A stretch of 6,277 nucleotides of DNA from the NCBI GenBank assembly GCA_036554945.1, contig DATBMH010000050.1, positions 1 to 6,277 of the forward strand. The letters are read 5' to 3'. The notes below the pieces were generated by a model. That model was not told the DNA's origin. It worked only from the letters and a program-made list of their open reading frames with translations, and searched no databases. Below, one piece after another: positions 1 to 5,377 of this stretch. The position numbers and the translations under genes are program-made. Source of the DNA: JACDAN01 sp036554945 (GTDB lineage: Bacteria > Actinomycetota > Thermoleophilia > Gaiellales > Gaiellaceae). Numbering within the stretch: the stretch's first letter is position 1; each line of letters begins with the position of its first letter.

Positions 1-635
1 AGCAGGTGCTCGGTCTCGCGCCAGTGCATCCGGTGCTCGCCGCGGGCCATGATGTTCACGTCGTTGTCGACGAGCACCGGTGCGCCGTAGCGGCCGGCGA
101 ACCACTCGGGGATCGGGAAGTCGTCCCAGCCGGGCATGATCGGCGGGTTCACCGGGCGGCCGCTGTCGAACTCGACCGGGCCCGGCACGCCGACGCCGAT
201 CCCTCGCACGTCCTGCGGCGACCGTCCGAGCTCCTCGAGCAGCTCGGCGAAGCGCTCGTCCAGCCACGTGAGGACCCGCTCCGGCCCGAAGGCGATGTCC
301 TGGTCGGCCGCGCGCTCGGCGAGCGGCGTCCCCGCCAGGTCGCTGACAGCGACCCGCGCGTGCGTCGCGCCGAGGTCGGCGACGAGGACGACGCCGGCGT
401 CTCGGTTGAAGGCGAGCACCGCCGGCGGCCGGCCACCGGTCGAGACGCTGCCGCCGGAGTCGATGACGAGGCCCTTGGCGAGCAGCGTGTCCACCCGCTG
501 GGCGACCGTCGAGCGCGCCAGGCCGGTGACGCGGGCCAGGTCCGCCCGGGTGACGGCGACCTCTTCGCGGATCAGGTGGAGGAGCGCTCCCGCGCTCGTC
601 GGCGACGAGACACCGGTCTGAGGCTTCGTCGCCAT
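1..635 (-). CDS. ROK-family transcriptional repressor, partial (C-terminus beyond left edge)
   Basis: Likely a sugar-responsive repressor of the divergent operon. 211 residues are visible, about half of the usual 380-400. Residues ~16-58 form a winged helix-turn-helix (TRADLARVTGLARSTVAQRV at 29-48), followed by a GGRPP wing at 67-71. The ROK sugar-binding domain starts near 82, with the phosphate-loop-like DLGATHARVAV (87-97), GIGVGVPGPVE (145-155) and VDNDVN (189-194), the last holding the Asp that is catalytic in ROK sugar kinases. The zinc-binding Cys cluster expected later in the family lies outside the window. The ATG at 633-635 is chosen because it gives a normal-length N-terminal arm before the HTH; no Shine-Dalgarno precedes it, and a -10 candidate sits only 6 nt upstream, so a leaderless transcript is likely. 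The HTH makes a regulator more likely than a glucokinase. The family call is secure; the effector is unknown. Confidence 0.93.
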   Translation of the reverse strand, partial: MATKPQTGVSSPTSAGALLHLIREEVAVTRADLARVTGLARSTVAQRVDTLLAKGLVIDSGGSVSTGGRPPAVLAFNRDAGVVLVADLGATHARVAVSDLAGTPLAERAADQDIAFGPERVLTWLDERFAELLEELGRSPQDVRGIGVGVPGPVEFDSGRPVNPPIMPGWDDFPIPEWFAGRYGAPVLVDNDVNIMARGEHRMHWRETEHL

Positions 636-641
636 TCGATG

Positions 642-669
642 AAAGTAAAGCACGGACTGGACGAAGCAA
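642..669 (-). promoter_or_regulatory. Candidate promoter of the ROK regulator gene
   Basis: Read on the minus strand, TTGCTT (669-664) and TACTTT (647-642) are separated by 16 bp. TACTTT fits the actinobacterial TAnnnT -10 pattern. Six nucleotides separate it from the ATG at 635, so the predicted +1 falls on the A of the start codon. No ribosome binding site is present between them, consistent with leaderless translation. This is inferred from sequence only. Confidence 0.5.
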
Positions 670-719
670 CCGTTGCCGACGCAGAAAGCACTGGACTTTT
701 GCTTGACAGATGGACGAAG
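658..719 (+). repeat. 9-bp direct repeat TGGACGAAG in the divergent promoter region
   Basis: TGGACGAAG occurs at 658-666 and again at 711-719, exactly 53 bp apart, close to five helical turns. The left copy overlaps the -35 of the regulator promoter; the right copy lies in the spacer of the operon promoter. A related CTGGAC occurs at 691-696. The placement suggests paired binding sites, but chance cannot be excluded in a 106-bp region. Confidence 0.4.
666..676. promoter_or_regulatory. 11-bp palindrome, candidate operator
   Basis: GCAAC-c-GTTGC is a perfect 5-bp inverted repeat around one central base, and symmetry stops immediately outside it. It overlaps the -35 candidate of the regulator gene (664-669) and lies between the two divergent promoters, where a repressor could control both. 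It is short, and ROK operators are often longer and AT-richer, so assigning it to this regulator is an inference. Confidence 0.35.
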
Positions 720-732
720 TTCGGTTTAGCGT
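703..732 (+). promoter_or_regulatory. Candidate promoter of the sugar operon
   Basis: A perfect TTGACA -35 lies at 703-708 and a TAGCGT (TAnnnT type) -10 candidate at 727-732, with an 18-bp spacer. The ATG at 742 begins 10 nt after the last T, so transcription should start within about 0-4 nt of the start codon. The sequence between them (GTCCCCTCCGC) has no Shine-Dalgarno, so the first operon gene appears leaderless. The -35 is convincing; the -10 is weak and could be shifted by 1-2 nt. Confidence 0.5.
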
Positions 733-741
733 CCCCTCCGC

Positions 742-1890
742 ATGGCGCTCAAGGCCGCGATCGCAGGCACGGGGTTCATCGGCCGCGTGCATGCCCGCTC
801 GCTGCGCGTCGCCGGGATCGAGCTCGCCGGCGTCGCAGCCTCGTCGCCCGGATCGGCGGCGGATGCCGCCGCCGAGCTCGGCGCCGCCCGCGCGTTCGAC
901 AGCGCCGAGGAGCTGGTGCGCGACCCGGACGTGGACGTCGTGCACGTCTGCACGCCGAACAACGTCCACGTCCCGCTCGCCGAGGCGGCGCTCGCCGCCG
1001 GCAAGCACGTGATCTGCGAGAAGCCGCTGGCGGTCGACGCAGCCGGCGCCCAGCGGCTCACCGACCTCGCGTCGGAGGCGGGACTGGTCGCAGCCGTCCC
1101 GTTCGTCTACCGCTACTACCCGACGGTCCGCGAGGCAAGGGAGCGCGTTCGAAGCGGCGGCACGGGGACGATCCACCTCCTGCACGGCACCTATCTCCAG
1201 GACTGGCTCCTCCGCCCGGACGACGTCAACTGGCGGGTGGACGACGAGCTGGGCGGCGCCTCGCGCGCCTTCGCCGACATCGGGTCGCACTGGTGCGACC
1301 TCGCGGAGTTCGTCTCGGGCCACCGGATCGTCCGGCTGTCCGCACGGCTGCTGACCGCGGTCCCCGAGCGGGTCGGCGACGCCGGGCGTCGGGCGTTCGG
1401 CTCGGGCGACGGCGGGGGAGAGACCCGGCGCGTCACGACCGAGGACGCCGCGCTCGTGCAGTTCGAGACCGACGGCGGCGCGCTCGGCTCCGTGGTCGTG
1501 AGCCAGGTGTCGGCCGGCCGCAAGAACCGCCTCTGGATCGAGCTCGACGGCAGCGAGGAGGCACTCGCCTTCGACCAGGAGCACCCGGAGGAGCTTTGGT
1601 CCGGCCGCCGCGAGGCGCTCACGATCCTGCGTCGCGATCCCGCGACGCTGTCACCGGCCGCCGCCCGCTTCGCCTCCCTGCCGGCCGGCCATCCCGAGGG
1701 CTACGCCGAGTGCTTCGACTCCTTCGTGGCGGACGTCTATGCGGGCATCGCGCAGGGCGGGCTCGCCGACGGCACGCCGGCGTTCGCCGACGGCCTCCGC
1801 GCCGCGGTGATCACCGACGCCGTGCTCGCCTCGGCCCGCGAGGGACGCTGGGTCGAGGTGGAGCCGGCCCGGGAGGCGGTCGCGTCGTGA
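742..1890 (+). CDS. Gfo/Idh/MocA-family NAD(P)-dependent sugar/polyol oxidoreductase
   Basis: A 382-residue cytoplasmic dehydrogenase expected to oxidise a sugar, inositol or glycoside hydroxyl with NAD(P)+. The Rossmann motif GTGFIG is at 9-14, the cofactor-contacting CTPNNVH at 70-76 and the family hallmark EKPLA at 93-97, whose K94 is the usual catalytic/cofactor lysine. The C-terminal alpha/beta domain carries DIGSHWCD (179-186), the DxGxHxxD active-site pattern with catalytic H183 and D179/D186. Length is normal for the family (330-390). The ATG at 742 sits directly before the first Rossmann strand and has no ribosome binding site; the upstream promoter predicts a leaderless message. The stop overlaps the next gene's GTG by 4 bases. 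GTYLQDW (149-155) resembles what I recall of levoglucosan dehydrogenase, but related oxidoreductases share it. The family is certain; the substrate is unknown, with inositol, keto-glycoside or levoglucosan-type reactions all possible. Confidence 0.95.
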   Translation: MALKAAIAGTGFIGRVHARSLRVAGIELAGVAASSPGSAADAAAELGAARAFDSAEELVRDPDVDVVHVCTPNNVHVPLAEAALAAGKHVICEKPLAVDAAGAQRLTDLASEAGLVAAVPFVYRYYPTVREARERVRSGGTGTIHLLHGTYLQDWLLRPDDVNWRVDDELGGASRAFADIGSHWCDLAEFVSGHRIVRLSARLLTAVPERVGDAGRRAFGSGDGGGETRRVTTEDAALVQFETDGGALGSVVVSQVSAGRKNRLWIELDGSEEALAFDQEHPEELWSGRREALTILRRDPATLSPAAARFASLPAGHPEGYAECFDSFVADVYAGIAQGGLADGTPAFADGLRAAVITDAVLASAREGRWVEVEPAREAVAS

Positions 1891-2810
1891 AGCTCGGCTT
1901 CCTCACCGCGTGCATGCCCGACCGCAGCCTCGAGGAGATTGCCGCCTGGGCCGGCGCGAACGGCTACGAGGCGCTCGAGCTGGCGGCCTGGCCGCACCTC
2001 GGCGACCGGCCCTTCACGGCGAGCCACGTCAAGGCGGACGCCTTCGACGACGCCGAGGCCGACCGGGTGCGCAAGGCGCTCGAGGACAACGGGCTCGTGC
2101 TCTCGGCGCTCGCGTACTACGACAACAACCTCGCGCCGGACCCCGGGGAGCGGGACGGCTACCACGCGCACCTCCGCGCGTGCATCGACGCCGCCGCCGC
2201 GCTGGGAGGCGTTCCGGTCGGGACGTTCGTCGGGCGCGATCCCACGAAGAGCGTGGCGGAGAACCTCCGCGAGGCCGAGCGCGTCTTCCCGCCGCTCGTC
2301 GAGTACGCCGGCGAGCGCAGCGTGAAGCTCATGATCGAGAACTGCGTGATGGAGGGCTGGCACCCCGACGGCTACCCGGGCAACCTCGCGTACTCGCCCG
2401 AGCTGTGGGAGTGGATGTTCGGGCTCGGCCTCCACCTGAACTTCGACCCGTCGCACCTCCTCTGGCTCGGGATCGACCCGGTCGAGGCGCTGCGTCCGTA
2501 CGTCGACCGCGTCGCGCACGCGCATGCCAAGGACGCCGAGACGTTCCCGGCCGAGCGCAACCGGTACGGCTTCTTCGGACGGATGTCCACCCGCGAGGAG
2601 GATCCCTGGGGCATGGGCTGGTGGCGCTATCGGATCCCCGGCCTCGGCCAGGTGGACTTCCCGCGCTACGTCGACACCCTCTACGAGGGCGGCTTCGAGG
2701 GCGTCCTGTCGGTCGAGCACGAGGACCCGGTCTGGGGCGGCACCCCCGAGCTGGTCGAGGCGGGGCTCAAGATCGCCCACCACAACCTCCGCGGGCTGGT
2801 GGTGCAGTGA
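1887..2810 (+). CDS. Sugar phosphate isomerase/epimerase-like TIM-barrel protein (AP endonuclease 2 / IolE superfamily)
   Basis: A 307-residue xylose-isomerase-like TIM barrel, probably a metal-dependent isomerase, epimerase or dehydratase acting on the product of the preceding dehydrogenase. Candidate metal or acid-base ligands sit at the expected strand ends: E151 in MIENC (149-153), D187 and H190 in FDPSH, H211/H213 and D216 in HAHAKD, and E277 in SVEHED. Between the HAHAKD strand and the final Glu lies a Trp/Gly-rich stretch (about 228-258, including WGMGWWRYRI at 241-250 and GQVDF at 254-258) likely to cap the active site. GTG at 1887 is the start: it sits in a GTGA overlap with the previous stop, GGGAGG at 1871-1876 lies 10 nt upstream, and the protein opens directly into the first barrel strand (KLGFL). 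Superfamily is secure; the reaction is inferred. Confidence 0.92.
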   Translation: MKLGFLTACMPDRSLEEIAAWAGANGYEALELAAWPHLGDRPFTASHVKADAFDDAEADRVRKALEDNGLVLSALAYYDNNLAPDPGERDGYHAHLRACIDAAAALGGVPVGTFVGRDPTKSVAENLREAERVFPPLVEYAGERSVKLMIENCVMEGWHPDGYPGNLAYSPELWEWMFGLGLHLNFDPSHLLWLGIDPVEALRPYVDRVAHAHAKDAETFPAERNRYGFFGRMSTREEDPWGMGWWRYRIPGLGQVDFPRYVDTLYEGGFEGVLSVEHEDPVWGGTPELVEAGLKIAHHNLRGLVVQ

Positions 2811-4321
2811 CGACGGTCCTGGAGGTCCGGAACCTCGTCAAGGAGTTCCCCGGCGTGAAGGCGCTGGACGGGGTCGATCTCGACGTGCTCGAGGGCGAAG
2901 TGCACTGCCTGCTCGGGCCGAACGGCGCCGGCAAGTCGACGCTGATCAAGTGCGTCTCCGGGGCGCTCGAGGCGACGAGCGGCGAGATCCTGTTCCAGGG
3001 AGAGCCGCTGCCGACGGGCGATCCGGCCGGCTCGCTCAAGCGCGGCGTCGCGACGATCTACCAGGAGCTCGACCTCGTGCCCGACCTGAGCGTGGCCGAG
3101 AGCATCTTCCTCGCGCACGAGCCGCACCGGGGGCCGCTCCTCGATCTCGACACGATGTACCGCCAGTCGGCCGCGCTGCTCGCGAGGCTCGGTCACGACG
3201 CGATCCCGCCGCGCGCGAAGGTCGGGAAGCTCCGTCCCGCGGCGCAGCAGATCGTCTCCATCGCAAGGGCGCTCTCCGGCGAGATGCGGCTGCTGATCAT
3301 GGACGAGCCGTCCGCGATCCTCGACGAGGGCGAGATCAGCACGCTCTTCGACGTCGTCCGCAGGCTGACCGCGGAGGGGGTCGGCGTCGTGTACATCACG
3401 CACCGGCTCGACGAGATCCGCCGGATCGGCGACCGCGTCACCGTCCTCGCGGACGGGCGCACAGCCGCGACCGGCCTCCCGGCGTCGACGCCGACCGACC
3501 GGCTCGTCGAGCTGATGGTCGGCCGGAAGGTCGAGCAGCTCTACCCGGAGCGTCCCGTCGGCACGGACGACGTCCTGCTGGAGGTCCGGGACGCGAGACG
3601 GCTGCCGATGGTCCGCGGCGTCAGCCTGCAGGTGCGGGCCGGCGAGGTGGTCGGGCTCGGCGGCCTCGTGGGCTCCGGCCGGACCGAGCTCCTCCGCTTG
3701 ATCTACGGCCTCGACCCGCTCGACGAGGGCGAGGTGCTCGTCGACGGCCGGCCCCTGCGCGCCGGCAATCCGCGGGCCGCGATCCGGCGCGGGCTCGGGA
3801 TGGCTCCCGAGGACCGGAAGTCGCAGGCGCTCGTCCTCGACTGGAGCCTCGCGAAGAACGTGACGATCGCCGACCTCCGCCGCTTCTCGCGCGTTCTGCT
3901 CGACGTCGGCAGGGAGCGGCGGACGGCGCGGGCGCAGCTCCGGGCGCTCAACACGGTGCCGGACGACCCCGACCGGGCCGCCCGCCTGCTCTCGGGCGGC
4001 AACCAGCAGAAGGTCGTGCTCGCCCGCTGGCTCCTGCACGAGTGCCGCGTCCTGCTGCTGGACGAGCCGACCCGCGGGGTCGACATCGCGACGAAGGCCG
4101 AGATCTACCGGATCATCAGCGAGCTCGCGGCCGCGGGGCTGGGCGTGCTCGTCGTCTCGTCGGAGCTCGAGGAGCTCGCGCACATCAGCACCCGCGTCCT
4201 GGTCATGCGCGAGGGGGAGATCGTCGCCGAGGTCGACGGCAAGGACGCCACGGAGCTCTCCCTCCTCCGCCACGCGGTCGCGCCGACCGACTCCCCCGAT
4301 CTCGTCGAGGAGGTTGTATGA
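2807..4321 (+). CDS. Sugar ABC transporter ATP-binding protein (RbsA/MglA/XylG type, two NBDs)
   Basis: A 504-residue membrane-associated ATPase powering import through the adjacent permease. NBD1 has Walker A GPNGAGKST (37-45), Q-loop YQE (85-87), Walker B LLIMDEP (162-168) and H-loop H199. Its signature is atypical, LRPAAQQ (142-148), in place of LSxGQ. NBD2 has the degenerate P-loop GLVGSGRTE (286-294, Arg for Lys) usual in this family, a canonical signature LLSGGNQQK (394-402), Walker B VLLLDEPTRGVD (415-426), and Ser instead of His at the switch (VVSSE, 449-453). One intact and one degenerate catalytic set is normal for RbsA-type fused ATPases. The GTG at 2807 overlaps the previous stop (GTGA); the nucleotide-binding domain begins within five residues, so no downstream start is plausible. 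Only a weak GGTGG precedes it, suggesting translational coupling. Substrate is not deducible from the ATPase. Confidence 0.96.
   Translation: MTTVLEVRNLVKEFPGVKALDGVDLDVLEGEVHCLLGPNGAGKSTLIKCVSGALEATSGEILFQGEPLPTGDPAGSLKRGVATIYQELDLVPDLSVAESIFLAHEPHRGPLLDLDTMYRQSAALLARLGHDAIPPRAKVGKLRPAAQQIVSIARALSGEMRLLIMDEPSAILDEGEISTLFDVVRRLTAEGVGVVYITHRLDEIRRIGDRVTVLADGRTAATGLPASTPTDRLVELMVGRKVEQLYPERPVGTDDVLLEVRDARRLPMVRGVSLQVRAGEVVGLGGLVGSGRTELLRLIYGLDPLDEGEVLVDGRPLRAGNPRAAIRRGLGMAPEDRKSQALVLDWSLAKNVTIADLRRFSRVLLDVGRERRTARAQLRALNTVPDDPDRAARLLSGGNQQKVVLARWLLHECRVLLLDEPTRGVDIATKAEIYRIISELAAAGLGVLVVSSELEELAHISTRVLVMREGEIVAEVDGKDATELSLLRHAVAPTDSPDLVEEVV
4308..4313 (+). promoter_or_regulatory. Ribosome binding site of the permease gene
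   Basis: AGGAGG (within GAGGAGG, 4307-4313) lies 4 nt before the ATG at 4318, inside the end of the ATPase gene. It fixes the permease start at the ATGA overlap. Confidence 0.8.
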
Positions 4322-5331
4322 GCACTGAGACCCCGGGCGCCCGGGTCGCCGCACTCGGTCAGCGCGTGAGAGGGCTCGACTTCCAGGAGTACGCGCTCGC
4401 GATCGTGGTCGTGCTCCTCTTCGTCGCCGGCTCGATCCTCAAGCCGGAGACGTTCCCGACCTGGGACAACGTCCGGAACATGCTGACCCAGTCGAGCGTC
4501 GTGGGCGTGCTCGCGATCGGCATGACCTTCGTGATCGCCACCGCCGGCATCGACCTCTCGGTCGGCTCGATGGTGGCGGCCGCCGGCGTCTTCGGCGGGA
4601 TCATGGTCGGTGACGACGGCACGAGCAGCCTCGTGTTCATCCTCGCGGCGATCCTGTTCGCGACGTTCCTCGGAACGTGCAACGCGACGGCGATCGCGTA
4701 CGGGCGGGTCGTCCCGTTCATCGCCACCCTCGCGATGTTCTCGGTGGCGAGGGGCTTGGCGCTGCTGCTGAACGACAAGCTGCCGGTGAGCCTGCTCGAC
4801 CTGAACGGCGGCTCGTTCGGCGATCCCCGTGCCGGCTCGCTGCTCTGGTTCGGCGTGGGGCGGATCTTCGGGATCCCGGTGTCCGTCTACGTGTTCCTGA
4901 CGATCGCGATCCTCGGCTGGGTCGTCCTGAACCGCACCCGCTACGGCCGTTACGTGATCGCCGTCGGCGGGAACCGCGAGGCGGCGCGGATCGCCGGCGT
5001 CCCGGTCCGGAGGATCATCTTCAGCGTCTACGTCCTGTCGGGGCTCCTGGCGGGGATCTCGACGGTGCTGCTCTGCGCGCGGCTCGGGAGCGCCTCGCCC
5101 GTCAGCGGCAACCTCTACGAGCTGGACGCGATCGGCGCGGTCGTCATCGGCGGGACGAGCCTCGCCGGCGGGCGGGCGTCGATCGTCGGCACGTTCCTCG
5201 GCGTCCTCACCTTCGCGCTGATCTTCAGCCTGATGACGCAGCTCAACCTGTCCACAGAGATCCAGCAGGTGACGAAGGGCTTGATCGTCCTCGGTGCCGT
5301 CCTGCTGCAGCGCCCGGAGGCGCGGTACTGA
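4318..5331 (+). CDS. Sugar ABC transporter permease (RbsC type, BPD_transp_2)
   Basis: A 337-residue integral membrane protein forming the import channel, probably as a homodimer with the RbsA-type ATPase. After a ~22-residue cytoplasmic N-terminus, about 8-10 hydrophobic spans follow, including ~24-41, 59-77, 103-122, 132-151, 187-205, 233-254, 270-285 and 289-306. Family hallmarks are GIDLSVGS (77-84), GGNREAARIAGV (217-228), which is the cytoplasmic loop contacting the ATPase, and GNLYELDAIGAVVIGGTSL (264-282). Length fits the 310-350 residue norm. The start is the ATG overlapping the ATPase stop (ATGA) with a strong AGGAGG upstream. The next gene lies 46 nt downstream. The sugar specificity cannot be inferred from the permease. 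Confidence 0.95.
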   Translation: MSTETPGARVAALGQRVRGLDFQEYALAIVVVLLFVAGSILKPETFPTWDNVRNMLTQSSVVGVLAIGMTFVIATAGIDLSVGSMVAAAGVFGGIMVGDDGTSSLVFILAAILFATFLGTCNATAIAYGRVVPFIATLAMFSVARGLALLLNDKLPVSLLDLNGGSFGDPRAGSLLWFGVGRIFGIPVSVYVFLTIAILGWVVLNRTRYGRYVIAVGGNREAARIAGVPVRRIIFSVYVLSGLLAGISTVLLCARLGSASPVSGNLYELDAIGAVVIGGTSLAGGRASIVGTFLGVLTFALIFSLMTQLNLSTEIQQVTKGLIVLGAVLLQRPEARY

Positions 5332-5332
5332 T

Positions 5333-5348
5333 GCCCGAACGGCCGGGC
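5333..5348 (+). other. Small inverted repeat in the permease/binding-protein gap
   Basis: GCCCG (5333-5337) and CGGGC (5344-5348) can form a 5-bp GC stem with a 6-nt loop, extendable by one U-G pair, right after the permease stop. There is no T-run, so it is not an intrinsic terminator. It could stabilise a processed 5' end of the binding-protein message, but in such GC-rich DNA it may be chance. Confidence 0.25.
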
Positions 5349-5364
5349 GCACACGTCAACACAC

Positions 5365-5371
5365 GAGGAGG
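5365..5371 (+). promoter_or_regulatory. Ribosome binding site of the binding-protein gene
   Basis: GAGGAGG lies 6 nt before the ATG at 5378, an optimal spacing. A nearer ATG at 5373 is too close and is in a frame that ends after nine codons, so 5378 is the start. Confidence 0.85.
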
Positions 5372-5377
5372 TATGCG

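Noticed and set aside
1..635. ROK gene as a sugar kinase
   Set aside because: The N-terminal winged HTH and divergent placement favour a regulator, although the conserved Asp of the kinase site is retained in the visible part.
6..1886. A very long plus-strand open frame running through the regulator and oxidoreductase genes into the TIM-barrel gene
   Set aside because: Only its last part (from 1887) is a real gene. The rest is Arg/Ala/Gly-rich shadow sequence antisense to the ROK gene or out of frame with the oxidoreductase, as expected in GC-rich DNA.
5333..5348. Hairpin as a Rho-independent terminator between permease and binding protein
   Set aside because: The stem is only 5-6 bp and no T-run follows; the genes are functionally linked, so termination here is unlikely.
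2681..5352. Long minus-strand open frames (2681-4354 and 4105-5352) opposite the ATPase and permease
   Set aside because: Low-complexity Arg/Asp/Glu/Ala compositions mirror the codons of the well-supported plus-strand ABC genes; no domain motif is recognisable.
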